Source: Auricularia sp. M13
Lineage: Eukaryota > Basidiomycota > Agaricomycetes > Auriculariales > Auriculariaceae
Reading direction: 5' to 3'
Assembly (NCBI GenBank): GCA_037042915.1
Contig: CM073195.1
Coordinates: 3,410,001-3,474,000, forward strand
Length of the DNA stretch: 64,000 nucleotides
The translations under genes and the position numbers were made by a program. Positions 20,601 to 31,371 of the stretch are shown here, piece by piece. Every line of letters begins with the position of its first letter. The stretch's first letter is position 1. The notes beneath the pieces were generated by a model. It saw only the letters and a program-made list of their open reading frames with translations. It did no database searches and was not told the origin of the DNA.

Positions 20601-21720
20601 AATGAGCTGGAAGAGATCCCCTGAAGAGTCCGTTGCGCAGAGAGAGTTTGGGAATTTTGCCCCTGCTAATGGGCCCTTCACATTCCGAGCAAATGTTGAT
20701 GCGAGCGCATGTCTCAGCTGAGAATACCAGCCCATCGCTATCCAACATCAAGCAACTGAGGTGCGCGTCTGGAAATTCGAAGGGTTTGGCGGGGTGCTCA
20801 AGAAGCCACTCATCTTGACAGCGCAGGACGCTGAGATCCAGGATACCAGCTTGACCAGAATTATGACGATAGCTAGTCACGTGTAGTGTGATACGCGCAC
20901 GAGCACATGCGGCACAAGTAAGCGCAGCGTGGAACTTCGTAGCTTCGTGGTATTTCGCCATGCAACCTAACTTTATGAATTCCGGCACGGGTTGCGGCCA
21001 GTACTCATTCACAGCGTTATCGTGCATCGAACGTCTCAGCGAGCGTAAGCGAGACTGCATACTTCCGCGGACCAAATGGCGCGTTTTCGCACTCTGGCGC
21101 GCGTCGTCCTGGTCGTCGTCGCGAGCTGACATAAGAGCAAGTAGAACTTCCTCCGGAAGAAGGAAGTCTAAAACTGTAATGAGCATATCATCGCAGGACA
21201 TGGACTCGGGCGGATTACAGCCATAATATGACGAAAGCCAATCCTGCAAGCCAATTCGTCCTAGCTCGCCGTACGACTCCATGACCGACTCAAAGTGTTC
21301 GAAAAGAAGGTACGTGAGATGCCCTTTGAGAGAGTTTCGCGACGAAGCAATGTCAAGAGAACGTAAAACTTTACGCAACTCAGTGCGGTTCAAGTCATCC
21401 AACGCGGCAAGGAGTACAGGCGGGCGGATGGGTTTGTCCAACCACGGAACACGAAGGGTAGCCTGCTTGGTGCCACCGACAAGCAAAAAACGAGCAAAGT
21501 AGCCGAGCGCAGTAGCGAAGGCTGAAAGAGCCTGCTCACATTTCAAGTCGACGATGGTTTGAACAGCGGTACGAGCTCTTTCCAGTACGAGACCGGCAAT
21601 GTAAAGTTTTGTACCATTAGCACGTACAGGCAGAGCAATGGCTTCGCACTGCTGAACGAGAGTCTTTAGGTGTACAGGCGCGAACGCGGAAGCAATGACG
21701 CCGATGGGCTCGAGCGTCAA
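14608..21720 (-). mobile_element. Helitron-type rolling-circle transposon, core region
   Basis: Defined by its uninterrupted Rep-helicase frame. The termini (5' TC, 3' CTRR after a hairpin, A/T insertion site) were not located with confidence. A possible 3' end is the TTAG at 14493-14496 (CTAA on the element strand), followed 5 bases inward by a 10-bp perfect palindrome centred near 14506, but this overlaps the stop codon of family X copy C. The frame carries no stop or frameshift across 7.1 kb, which suggests recent activity. Confidence 0.85.
14608..21720 (-). CDS. Helitron Rep-helicase with C-terminal cysteine-protease-like domain (about 2370 aa)
   Basis: Autonomous Helitron protein. Order seen: N-terminal region with CxxC pairs (TCAACA, ICSECEG near residues 280-350); Helitron-like N domain; Rep with the HUH-type HRH in GILHRHIVIWL near residue 854 and paired tyrosines YITNYITK near 1039, the nicking and joining residues; Pif1-type helicase with Walker A GPGGTGKTH near 1516, Walker B LLVLLDEFSL near 1602, CGDLCQYPPV, GHSAQGKT and YVSFSRAR. 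The last 276 residues, after a basic linker, read NWSCAFDATF (Cys about 2105), CGGC and GNHFVCKI (His about 2316), resembling the Cys and His boxes of ubiquitin-specific or related papain-fold proteases. The frame is open to 21720 but the first in-frame ATG is residue 147 (21282), and a stop lies just upstream, so a 5' exon or lost start is implied. One copy in the window plus a scrap at 12.5 kb. Confidence 0.9.
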   Translation of the reverse strand: MTLEPIGVIASAFAPVHLKTLVQQCEAIALPVRANGTKLYIAGLVLERARTAVQTIVDLKCEQALSAFATALGYFARFLLVGGTKQATLRVPWLDKPIRPPVLLAALDDLNRTELRKVLRSLDIASSRNSLKGHLTYLLFEHFESVMESYGELGRIGLQDWLSSYYGCNPPESMSCDDMLITVLDFLLPEEVLLALMSARDDDQDDARQSAKTRHLVRGSMQSRLRSLRRSMHDNAVNEYWPQPVPEFIKLGCMAKYHEATKFHAALTCAACARARITLHVTSYRHNSGQAGILDLSVLRCQDEWLLEHPAKPFEFPDAHLSCLMLDSDGLVFSAETCARINICSECEGPISRGKIPKLSLRNGLFRGSLPAHLKDVTWVEEQVVAMYRATSNVTRIFGSSNPTLPFMMYGNTCAHPQNVIQTADILPRTCGDVADTLAIIFVGPGKYKPKALSTYRVRRQKLIDLMNWLRLNNKLYQKCKWDESRFSEYPEDGPLPGIAERMVHDDRADPVDQFERETAGLNPHPALEPNVQRRLNSDEEFVFLDALGLTDSTADTVRARTFESAALMNLLPLTMRTPDLTLHRGSAAIPEYGNYKLFPGLYPTLFPFGVGGLEDWDSQESKQHVGFRLHANYLIDLKDRRFSSHRAFMFVVVNILQRRAVHLETRFRIKSSRVESLSPDLLNITSEQIKRVSEQFANNTSYTAIAPQDKNVLDLLRLVETVAAKVPGSHTSKLNLRRQIFAMSRHWGVPHVFLTLNPTPTNSPLFHLMVGDESVDLLSRYPHVSTTVERSLRVAGDPAMAALFFDLSINLIFEHLFGWDFEKCRSTEHGGILGHLQGFAGSDELTNRGILHRHIVIWLRGGLNPRDVRDKLRYDSEFEGRFFRYWDDMIRHHLPEVYWVGENSDPRQERPPEPPSGYGPSGAVSDEKDLSFEQKQELENWNDEFITDVKRMGEKTQRHTHKKVCEAYGHEGACRFQFPHDTIEESHFDPGTNSIVLRCLDGWVNYFNPELLVMTRHNHDIKCILSGKAAQAAIFYITNYITKLDINTHHILGLMSNAVFQLEQRKLPPGQTVDLRTLLHKCLARITSSQEMHAQKAARYIRNLDDSFLSHTTVAMMSGLLMKHMISLYHVEEVENADADVHDEDPEEPDAKLTDVVPDSGSDDAYDPSQHLTLEADGNLRVCNQLDDYLYRGSALLDLNFYEFVAKVKCVLRPKRAKLAAHQFVMRPGHPRAATHILEYRHKSAVDCNAKEFVPYSIGPTIPRRSDHAYYKLYCLAHFKPFDVDVPLIMPGNTITNEFDSFDFGSTSLRRIENWEALYECEDERDAERLKRQAKKAAEKVPLPHFDDDDAPFVVDPSSIPSAGFQKEVFKTWSSLAGAGWFREREDDAMNLDSESPLPNNLTPAQLKKYWSKWRPELKAQGQLTFCTNFGVEVEATTTTVVPEERADLQPHTEGLSASATKTISVNAASRCADKYTLNREQRRAFSVITDWLMAHISPAIGKPRPKPLRMILHGPGGTGKTHCLKPIQDLLEEAGLQDAVVRMAPTGSAASLIDGQTVHSALKLKIVRKSEDTMETFEVTWSPTDRKYMEELFGNALLVLLDEFSLASCKMLGQLDTGLRLAKQNWDEPFGGMAVILCGDLCQYPPVLEAAVWQPSSNVIQKTCKSSDMSLEQLGRLAYKTFDTVIEFTEQQRMKDDPTFGAAVNRLRTRECTRDDLDLFNTRVIKSEDNPDGVPLDGPEFVRASIITVDNATRGRINEEKTKALGSHLKRFFNVAASDQVRAGGCLNSFTPQNREKVLDMVFKDSKTKPLPGRLLLYEGMPVVLRHRNLSVALKVTNGSQGILKKLIVHEDEHGHTIADLAIVHFPNSTVDLTGLGPGMYPIAPISCPLTVPVVSSVSGKVEGLKATRRQLPIEAGFAVTGHSAQGKTLPVVICDPTVSDPQRGFYTYVSFSRARNLASLALLREIRLDDLNTPLPVHLKFELKRLAALAHNTAVRAGDLEGPLVEIPVPEMERMEGKRVALKTGASGPDPPKKRAVKAASQVKKVHTGKATSEKRSISTVLDTERAHERKFKKPRLTEVPNPRNAPYKATGPVWDADNWSCAFDATFVSLWMSWKGMSIQTRLEWAGTSPISKCLELLFKGLDGREGNSISVTSARNAFRENLHNLVPTIPRTGRVLTDLSTVMQYCVREDVNTFKLFLEVTALCGGCNKILGVGELGLPLYVGNSNGSTSIDMGAWIQSQVAERLPKCIPNLTRCCEDVKFSIQLDEVPAFCCFEIDPTAIVKPPRVLNFLAEGRPVNYLLGGAICTTGNHFVCKILAGSDVFLYDGIKNGGRPSFEGDWNDGAQMTSTKDESARACMYVYYRTV

Positions 21721-22674
21721 GCATCCAGCGCCGGTCTAATTCCATATTTATGTCCATATCACAGGGTTTTCCATATCAAGATACGTGGTGGTAGCGCGTG
21801 GAGCAATGGGAGAAAGATTAAGTCAGCGCAGCATCAATTGGAGACAAAACGTACGCACTGGGCAGATGATGCTGTGCAGGGCAGCAGCGGTGTGCATACG
21901 AATCGAAAACGCGTCGAGGGCGTCGTGTTCAGTCCTTTGGATTGCGCTGCAGCATATGAAGGAGTGCGGCATGATCGCGAGATCGGAGCGCGGACCGTAG
22001 CGGAGTCCGCGGGGGCAAAGGCGAGTCCCCCATCGTGAGACCTCGAAATGTGACGCGTGATTATAATACGGCTCGTTAAATCTAACAGCGGGGTGGAGAA
22101 GAGTGAACTGACTTTGGCGAGTATAATTTCGAGGAGTGAGAAGGTAGGGACAGGTGGGAAACGCGGCATAAGCATGGTCGGAATATCTCGGGATTGACTT
22201 TCGGGGAAACACGGGTTGTCCAATCTGAATACCCCCCCCCCCACTGAAGAACCGACTTAGGAGTCGGTGAAGTAGTGTATGCATGTTGACTTGGTGTTGA
22301 AAGGACAGGTAATTGACCTTTCCAAGCTTTACCGATGGCAATAGCGCTGCAAGGCCATGAACGCCTGAGCAAGACCAGTCTCTGCCATGTATCCTGATTC
22401 ATCCAAGTACTTGAAGCTCGTGGTATGGCTGGGGAGTCGCTGAGACTGCTGCAAGCGCAAATTCATCAGCTTCGGCGTCTGAAAGCAGCCACCTATGACC
22501 TAGGGCCATGCAGCTCGCACGTGGCGTTTTATACTTCTGGCCGGGGACGCAATGATGAAGAGCAGGGTCCAGGAGCTGCGCCAGCGCGCGCGCCGACTGA
22601 AGAATCGAATTGGAAGTCATCAAACGCGTCGGCTTGTCCCGGACGCTGCTGTCGACGACTTGGACGCCGACTGC
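21721..22674. other. Intergenic between the Helitron and the WD40 gene
   Basis: Presumably holds the 5' end of the Helitron and the promoter of the next gene. A run of 12 cytosines lies near 22232. Minus-strand frames here (for example 21823-22341) have no recognisable content. Confidence 0.4.
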
Positions 22675-25600
22675 ATGGCTGCGCCGCCGCTGACGCTGCC
22701 CGTAACCTTCAGCCAACCCGCCGACGCTGCTGCCAGCTTTGAACGACAATGCTCCGACGCGCCCGTGTCCTGTGTGATTGTCTGGCACTCGAATACCGCG
22801 TCTGGTGTCGCGCTGGGCTGCTGTGATGGCTCAGTCTTCCTGCTGCATCCGTCCGAGCCTGGCACCAGCCATGTCAGCGTCAACGGCTCTCCTACGCCTG
22901 GCTCTCCGACTCTGCTGCCTATACCTGGCCCGCCGACGACTGATAATTCGCCGCGCTCGAGTCGACTGCTGAATCCATTTTCTCTGACGTCTCGGGCCCC
23001 TGCTGCTACCTCTGTGTCCAAAGAGCAGGTCGAGGCTCCGAAAAATTATGTCGACTTTGACCCAGAGCAAGAGAAACTCCAGGCGCTCATTCAGAAGCCA
23101 ACGACATCCAGCTTGTTGCGCAAGCAGGATACGGACGAAGGCCCCTCGTCGACACGCGCGTCTTCTCGCGCACAATCGCCTGCTCCGACCGTACATCGTC
23201 ATACGCTTTATACTGCACCGCCGTCGTCTTCGGTATTTCCATATGTTGCGCCTCGAGCGCGCATTTTCCCGCCAAGAACTGGCACCATGCACGGTGTTAC
23301 GACTCTGCGTGCTCTAGAAGATGGTGTCACATTAGTATCGTTGCAAGAGAGCGGGTACGTTCATACGCTTGTGATTCTGATAACTCTGAATGGATTCTAG
23401 AGACATATCAGTCTACAACGTCCAGGACGGGCGCTGCACCGGCGCCATCCGACTTGCGTCTGGGACACGCATATCACCACCAGCAGACCAGCAACCTGCA
23501 CAAGATGGGGCATGGACGTGGAAGCAGATGCATGCTGTTCCGCATGACGATGTACGTACTGCTTTATTCGATACATGTACATGTTCACTCATTGTCTGTA
23601 GAGCAACCTCATCCTCGCCTCCGCCTCTGAATCATGGACCTTCGCCTCCTCAGACCCCAGCGTCGACGAGCCGAGTGGCGCGCGCACGCGGCTGGCGCTG
23701 GTCCGCAGAAACGCGCACGAAGAGCTCGAGAAGCTTGGCGAATGGACGCTAGACGCGCCGCTGGAATCCGTGGGCATGTTCTTGGACGCCTCGGGTGCGC
23801 CACGCTTCCTTTTATATTTTTTTCCCCGGCACACTGTCTGACAACTTCATTATTCCGAAGGATCGCCCGCGCTTCATTACTTGAACACCGACTCCCAACT
23901 GGTCGTCCAGCCCATCCGAATCGTCGCCCCGCCCGCTGTAGAGGCGAACGGCGTCGCTCCCCACGCATCCTCAGCCGTCCCGACCACCGTCGGGCCCATC
24001 ACGCTGAATATACCCCCGCTTCAGATACCCAACCCGTTCAAGCACCTATCGCGCAACGGCACCAGCGCTGACGGCGCGAACCACGTCGCCGCTGCAGAAA
24101 AGGACACGCAGCTGCCCAGCCACGTCGAGTTGGGCGAGAAGAAGATTCTTGGGGCCGTACGCGTGGAGGGGTCGTTACTGGGCTCGAGGCTCGGCGAGAG
24201 TGTCGGCGCCGTTTGGGGTTCTGGCGGCGCGACTGTACGGTGTGATGTGTTTTCTCTAGCGCGCGTGGCTGACAAGAACACAGCTATTCAGCTTCGCGGC
24301 GGAGACGTTCCGCTCTGGGTATATTCCAGCGGACGGGAGACCTGCTGTCGATGTACGGTGGTTGACGGAGGATCGGTTTGTGCTGACGACAGAGGTCCGT
24401 CCCCTTCCCTCTCTCGCTCTGGCTCGTGCAGCTGTTGAACCCCGCGCAGTCGCAGGCAACGACATACAGGCTCAAGTCGCGTTCGTCCGCCGCGCTCGAG
24501 TACGCATTTTACAGCGCGTTGTATCTGCTCTGCGGCTGACCAGCACGCCTTGCAGCTTCCAGCAACTATCCGCCTTCTCACTCCCCGGGACGCACGTCGC
24601 ACTCGCCAGCACGTTCTCGCCGCGCCTGCTCGTCGCAGCGCGCACGGGCTCGACGGGCGCGCGCCGCATCGTCGTCGCGAAACTCAGCGCGTCCGCGTCC
24701 AAACCGACGAAGCCGAAGGCGGCGTGGCGGCCCTCTGCGGCCGTCGCGGACAAGCCGCCCTCGGCGCACAGCAGGACGAGCGTCTCGGCGCTCTTGCCTG
24801 TGGAGTTGCAGAATGTCGTTATCGGATACAGTATGTGTTGTTTCTTCCCAGAATGGAATGCACATGTGCGTCCGAGGCAGTCGACTGATACATTTATTTT
24901 CGCAGGTAACGGCGCTCTTGGTAGCGGGCGATTTGGACCTGGTTTACTGGGCCAGCAGCCGCCCGCTGTACATATGCTGCAGCAGCAGCAGCAGAATGCC
25001 GGCGCGCGAATAGAGCGCATGTTCTTGTTCCGCCCCGACGAGGGCTCCCCACTCGTCTTCACGGGCAACGCTGCGGGCGCTTTACTAGTCTTCGAGCACC
25101 CGTATGTCGTCTCAAGCTGCTCGCGGCGAGCATGGAAGCTAACGGCGTACCTTTGTACAGATCATTGAAATTGCTGAAACGATGGACGAAGCTGACTTCA
25201 ACGCTGTCGCACGTCGTGCCTCTGCGCGGCCCGCATGTCGGGCGGCTGAATGGTCATGCGTTCTGCGTCGCGGAGGACGGGACGGCGCTCATCATCAACC
25301 CGTCCCCGCTCGAGCTGTACGTCTCCCCCTTCCCTACAAGTACGCATCGCGCTCATCGGCGTTGCAGTGTAGGTGTTATCCCTGGATCGCCTGCGCCGTT
25401 GGAGCGGATAGCCATCGCCGAGGATAACTTGTTGCTGTTCTACACGGACGGGAGGGCAAGGCTATGGGACGTCAAGACCTTAGAATTTTGGCGCTCAATG
25501 GCGCGAGACAAGGCGGAGGAGCTGCTGCTGCATGGAGAGTGGTTAGATGTCGTGCTCGATGCCCCACCGGGTCCCGCCCCGGCAGTGCTGCGACCTATGC

Positions 25601-27760
25601 ACGGGGAGGGCGACGCAGGTACGGACATTTCAGTGGGATGATTTGCTTTCTCGGATGCTCATACGTGCTTCATCCAGTGTCCACTATCCTCTTGGACATC
25701 CGCGCGCTGAACGAGATTACGAGTCCGCCGAACCAGTCGTTCTCCTTTATGCGGCGGCAGGGCACAACTGTAACGCAGGATGCTGACGCCCTCCCGCCCG
25801 ATCCCGACGCGGTGCCGGATACTCCAACATCGCCCCAGCATGTGCGGCTGGTGTCTTACGTCCTTCCGGCGCTGCTTGAACTCGGTGTAAACGACGACGT
25901 AGACAAGTTCTGTGCGACTTGGCTTCGCGGCGAGGCGGCCAACGATGCGACGGCTGTGGGCTACTATAGGTATGCCCGCTACTGAAATAGTGGTATCCCT
26001 CGATGCGAGCTGAAGCGCCGCTACAGCGAGTTCGATTCCGTCGTGCTGTACTCGCCGCAACATCCAGCGGAGGCATGGACGATCTCCCCAAAATACACGG
26101 CAGCGCGCTTACTCGCAACGCTCACGCTCCTCCGCATATGTCTGGGCTTCTCTGGTACGCTCCTTCCTTGCCTTGCGCTCCTGCATTCATTGCTCATGCC
26201 CGTTGACAGACTGGGAGAAAGAAACAAGCGCCGTCATTGCGTTCTACGTCGTTTCGCTCCCCGACGCCGTGGGCCCGGCTTTTCAGGCGCCCTGCCTGGA
26301 GTATCTGACACGGTACTGGTACGACACGTCCGGTGCGGTGCTTCCTGCTCACTCCTTTGGCTGGCGCGGGGAATTGATGGGCGATACTGCAGTGGAGCTC
26401 CGGCAGGCCGCGCGCACGCTCTTTGAGAGCACTGCGGCACGCATGACGGACCAGGAGACGATTGCGTTTGTCGAGCGTTGGCAGCATGAGCGTGCGTGGA
26501 ATCCTACTATTATGTGTGGATGTATGGATGTAGAAGCTGAGTTGCCGTTGGGATAGTGCCCACACTGCAACCCGATTCCGACAAGCAGAGTGCACGCGCT
26601 GCGCGGGCCCTGTTGCTTACAGGGCATCTTGCCGTGGAGAAGCAATCCCTTCTGGCCGTGAGGTGAGTAGGTCGTTTGTGTACCTTCTGACCTATGTTTG
26701 CTAACTTCAGTACAGCACGTTAACCGACATCGCAAAGTCCATCAACTTATACCTACACGACGAGCGCTCTCCCCACCGGACGTTGGCCATCGAACTCTGC
26801 TCTAAAGGGTTCCAGATATGGCAACACTACGTTGACTCGATGGAAATGTTGCGGGCGCTCTTTGGCCTGGCCACTAACATGCGCAAGGACATGGCATCAG
26901 CAGCACCCGCCGCCCGCCTCGCTGTTCTGCAGATTGCCAGCGGCAGCACGCCGTTGTTCATGGCCACCCTCAGTCTGGATGTGCTCAAGCCGCGCTCGCT
27001 GGCGCACAGGAAGAGTACCATGCAACTCATCGCCTTCTTCATTCGCAAGGTCTGTGATGGCCATCTGCGATTGGACGTAGCGAAGTAACTGACAATCGCT
27101 TTAGAAACCGCTCGTGCTGTATCCTAACCTCACCCGGCTTGTCGAAGCTGTCGTCAAATCGCTCGACCCCAATAACTCAACGGACCGCGAGACCGTCCAG
27201 GACGCGGCTACGGAGATATTAGGACAGGTGGTAAAGACGTAAGCTGTGGGTTGTTTGGCGTGTCCCAATGCTCATCATTGTTTAGTTTCCCTACTGTTGA
27301 CTTCCACGGGGCGACACAGCGCTTGGCCGTGGGGACAACAGAAGGCGCTGTCGTAATGTACGATCTCCGGACGGCCACGCGCCTTTACGTGCTGGAAGGA
27401 CACAAGAAACGCCTCACCGCCCTGTCCTTCTCTCCGGACGGACGGCGGCTTGCGACTGTTTCACTGGAAGAAAGCCAGGTCCTCATATGGAAGGTCGGCA
27501 CAAGTTTTTCCAGTTTCTTCAACCCCGGTGCGCCGCCGCGCCAGGGCACGTCCGGCTCCGCGCCTTTCAAAACCTATAATTTTAATGTTGGTGATGAAGG
27601 TGCGTTTCCGTTTATTACATGGCATCGGTAGGCAGACGTGAACCGATCTCCAGGACGGATGACCACTGCGTCGACTCTCGATTGGGTCAGCTTCGAGTGG
27701 CCCGCCGACAGGAGTGCGCGGTTGAAGATAAGAGATAGCACACTGACTTTTGCGACATGA
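22675..27760 (+). CDS. WDR7 / rabconnectin-3 beta-like WD40 protein (many introns)
   Basis: Large WD40 scaffold related to metazoan WDR7, which with DMXL proteins helps assemble and regulate the vacuolar proton pump; the fungal role is inferred. I chose the ATG at 22675 (MAAPPLTLPVTF); an ATG at 22552 is also in frame. Sure junctions: exon 1 ends 23354 and exon 2 starts 23401; others follow at about 23544/23602 and 23789/23851. Blades visible: CVIVWHSNTASGVALGC, GRLNGHAFCVAEDGTAL, LLLFYTDGRARLWDVKTLEFW. A long helical middle follows (PQHVRLVSYVLPALLELGVND, YVVSLPDAVGPAFQAPCLEY, HRKSTMQLIAFFIRKPLVLY). The last repeats read GTTEGAVVMYDLRTATRLYV and GHKKRLTALSFSPDGRRLAT, then the conserved terminal exon with STLDWVSFEWPADRSARL. 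Junctions around 24230-24600 remain unresolved. Confidence 0.8.
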
Positions 27761-28681
27761 CGCGCAGTGCCTGTAGTTTTCGATTGCTTGCATTTTACTG
27801 GTATTGTACATCTGCCATGATAACACAGGGTCTCTGCATCTGTCGCTCTGAGCGCACCTTAACGAGCGAGCTATCATTGAGAGTGCGTCCGTCACATGGC
27901 TTGGTCTGATCTTGTACGAGATTGCGAGGTCAGTGGGGGATGCCTCTCTGCGCCATTTTCTTCGGTTTTACAGGCAGATTAACGGCTTGGCTCCCACTGG
28001 AGGAATCACCGTCCGTTCTGCGTCCATTGCTACATGATATCAAAACCAGTAGCTTTAGACAAACCTAGACGTCGGATACGTCATGGCCTCCATCCTTCCT
28101 GTATTCTTCGTGGGTCGTCGCAAGTCCACAACCGTCACAAGTATCTCATGAGATCGCTAGGGGATTTCTCAGACCCTGATTATTATTAGGCTCGGTTTCA
28201 CCACTGAGCTGAACCAAGTGCGTTCTTTTAAATGCCCTCTATGCTTGAGTTCTCAATGCTGATCGTCTTGTACTAGCCGGAGCGGCCGATGTCGGCGTCG
28301 AGCATGTCAACCGTTTACAATTTGTCCATGCCTTCCATTCAGCAGTCGTATGTCATCACAGAGAACAACGCTAATCAGTCTCTCTCTTTCCGCGTCCTCG
28401 ATATGTAGGTGTAGCCACATGAGGAGCGGAGTCGAGTGCAAGTAGAGTGCCAATGAGCTCGCGCATAGCGGTTGACGCGAGTCAATCTGGTCCCTGCGAC
28501 GCCTTTTGCTATATTCATCATCGTTTCTACCCACTAATACCTATGTACAAGATAGCTCTCCGACCCTGCTGCATTCCTGCAACGCAGTCTGTGCAGCCTG
28601 ACAGAATAGACTACACAGAAGCACAGCCCGCGTTTGTTGCCGAGATCCTTCTTGACCTGTGCCTTGTCCGTTCCGATCACA
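27761..28681. other. Intergenic
   Basis: No supported gene, RNA or repeat between the WD40 gene and the prenyltransferase gene. Short open frames only. Confidence 0.5.
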
Positions 28682-30194
28682 ATGCCAGAGCAGGCGCACC
28701 TTGAGCTACCCAAACTGCAGCGCGCAGGGCACGCTTCCCACTGTATGCGATGCATACAGAGCCTGGCGCCATCCCACGTGGAATTTGAGACTTCCAGGTC
28801 GGCCGCAAGTCGCTCGTTCCTTCAGAATGCTTACTCGATGCGCGAAGAATGGCAGTAGGGTTCTATTGCATCGCATCGCTTGAAATACTTGGTCTTACCG
28901 AGGAAAAATTAAAACAACACGAGCGCGATAACATCTGCAGTTGGATATGGGCTCAGTACATCCGTACGCGTACAGAATATCGTCCGACTGCACATCGCAG
29001 GCTTATCGGTGATTTCAGGTGGCCCATACGGCACTGGATTCAGGGCCGGCTCGTCCATGTCTCCCGCGCCAGGGAGCAGCGTAGCAGCAGCTGCAAATGT
29101 GGGCCCATGCCGCGATCCGCGACGCCGACCGCTGATCAACTTTCAACAGCTGGCAGAATACGATTTACCTGACCTCATAATGACCTACGTCGCACTGCTT
29201 ACCCTCGCAATCTTGAGAGACGATTTTACCCACCTGGACCGGCAAGGACTGTCGCAATTCCTCGGTTCTTGTCAACGGGACGACGGAAGTTTCACCATGT
29301 CTCCTGACAGTGTGAGCGATGCCGATCTGCGTACGACTTATTGCGCTTTTGCAATAGCCTCCATGCTGGGCGATTGGACGCACGTGGACGTATCTCGTGC
29401 AGTTCAATTCATTAGACGATGTAGGGTGAGGACGCACCATACTATGTCTGACCACGACTAATCTACAAACTCAGACATATGAAGGCGGTTATGGACAGAC
29501 ACCGGGCCAGGAAGCCGTCGGTACGTACAGATTTATACTCTCGAAGTCAAACTGATATGCGATTGCAATTGAGGCGGGACTACCTATTGTGCCGTGGCAG
29601 CGCTTGCCATGGCCGTGGACGTCCCCGACGCTCGATTGACAAATGCGGAACACAACGCGACTGTACGCTGGCTTGCACTGAAGCAGCGCGGCGACGCTGG
29701 AGGATTCAGTGGACGAACCGAAAAAATTGCGGATGCCTGTTATTCGTTCTGGTGTGGCGCCGCCCTCGCAGTAAGAATTTTGACATGTTCCTGTATTGAG
29801 TCTGAGAGATGATCCATAGGTGATGGGGCGTAGCGATATTGTAGATGCTTCCAGGAACTGCGCATTCCTGGCTTCTTGTCAATTCAAGTACGGGGGCATT
29901 GCGAAGGCGCCGGATGAGCATCCTGGTGAGCAATAATGATTCCCGCTCCTGCATGCTATTACTGAGGACATTGATGCAGACCCCTTCCACACCTACATGG
30001 CGCTTGCCTCCTTGGCATTATATCCGCCAGTTGACCACGCCATGACGAAGGATGACGACGTGGCCGCCTCATGGAAACTTGCAAGTGTCGATCCCGTTCT
30101 CAACGCAACCGTAAAGACCGCTGCAAGAGCGTGGGCCAGTATACCCCAGCCTAATGACGTAAACGATGCGGCTCATGTTGGCTCCGCCGCGTGA
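28682..30194 (+). CDS. CDC43: Protein geranylgeranyltransferase type I, beta subunit
   Basis: Catalytic subunit that, with the alpha subunit, attaches geranylgeranyl to C-terminal CaaX cysteines of Rho/Rac-type GTPases in the cytosol. Alpha-alpha barrel motifs are in order: LAEYDLPDLIMTYVALLTLA, DLRTTYCAFAIASML, TYEGGYGQTPGQEA, GGTTYCAVAALAM, GGFSGRTEKIADACYSFWCG, and DPFHTYMALASLAL. The zinc ligands are present: Asp and Cys of ADACY and His of FHTY. The GRTEK signature favours type I over farnesyl- or Rab-transferase. Several introns interrupt the gene (for example near 29430-29475, 29520-29582, 29770-29820, 29920-29975). The junction after the first exon (around 28796-28845) is not resolved. 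It ends ...AAHVGSAA. Confidence 0.88.
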
Positions 30195-31371
30195 GCCAGG
30201 ATGTGAAGCTGAGGCGCAATGGCCCACCAATACTTCACGGATGAAAGAGGATCGGATGCCATTGTAGCACATAGCCCCATTACTCCAAAAGCGTGCATAC
30301 ATTGTGGTTGCCATCCTGATCCAGGGACCGGACCATCCGAGCCCGATCCCCAAATGCTGTCATCCGAATCTGGCTCCCAATCGCTGTCATCTGAATCCGA
30401 CTTCCAGTCCGGCCCCTTGACCACCAAAGGCGCCCAGCACTTCTCTCCATCACCCTCGACAGGACCGCGATACATGAGCAGGACTTCAAGTCGGAACCTC
30501 AGGAAGCTCGAAAACGTAGCTCCCCAGTGCATCTGAGTCGTCATCGAGTGCAATGTACCTGAGCCCCTTCAGAGTTGTATGCAGGAAAACCTATTTGAAA
30601 CCCGCATTCCGTCCCAAGGAACTTGCCTTCATTGTCCAATCATTTGCAGTGCTGTCACGCGGACTATCATAGCTGCGCCGCAGTCTCAGTCCAAAGCGTG
30701 TTCTCTGCACAACCCTGCTTCATCGATAGAACAATTAGACGCCCCTGCGGTGGAAACCATCCGACTACTGATACGGATATGACCGCTGTACCTCTCCCGA
30801 GGTCCAGCACTATAGGATGGGACTACAGCGGAAGATAAGCAGCAAGGGTTCTGACCGAGGACAACTAATAGTACCGGCAGGAGAAGATGAGGCCACGTCG
30901 ACTCGGAGCTCCAAAACTCGAGACATTGCACCAAATTCGAGGGCTTCAGTAACAAGTAACATCGAAGGTGCCAAGTGCGCTAGAGGCTCGGTTCGGCGGC
31001 GCTCCGACCCTGCAGCATCGTGCAACCAGCTGGTAAGCTATATGTGCCCAGTTCACCGAGACATACTGCAGCCTCGAACAGTGTTCCCACTGACATGGCC
31101 CAGATAAACGATTGTGGTACTTACCCAGCTACAACTGCGTAAGTCGTCTCACCCCAGTGCTCTCTGGTTGATGCTGAGATCTGCGTGTATGCACACAGCG
31201 TCTCGAGGTTAAATGGCACAGAGAGATTGAGTGTGAGCGGACGGGGGGCGATCGGTGTAGCATACTGAACTGAGTCTTGCTCAGTTCGTGCGGGCCAGCG
31301 GAGACGCAGACGGTCTCAATTCCAGCACAAGAGCCGCGGCGCTCGAGGGACGTGGACCGCGCCAGTCCTCG
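30195..31371. other. Intergenic with a degenerate duplicate of a GTPase exon region
   Basis: About 31095-31290 resembles 31440-31645, the region with the P-loop exon of the following GTPase gene (shared GCGTAAGTCG, GTTGATGCT-like and GTGTGAG stretches in the same order), but the P-loop itself is not preserved. A short imperfect 27-bp doublet lies near 30355-30410. No intact gene is supported. Confidence 0.5.

Noticed and set aside
22232-22243. Poly-C run as a regulatory G-quadruplex
   Set aside because: A single homopolymer run without further G/C tracts nearby; nothing else supports a function.
30173-30553. 126-aa acidic minus-strand frame with DSDD repeats
   Set aside because: Explained by an imperfect 27-bp doublet; overlaps the 3' end of the prenyltransferase gene and has no support as a gene.
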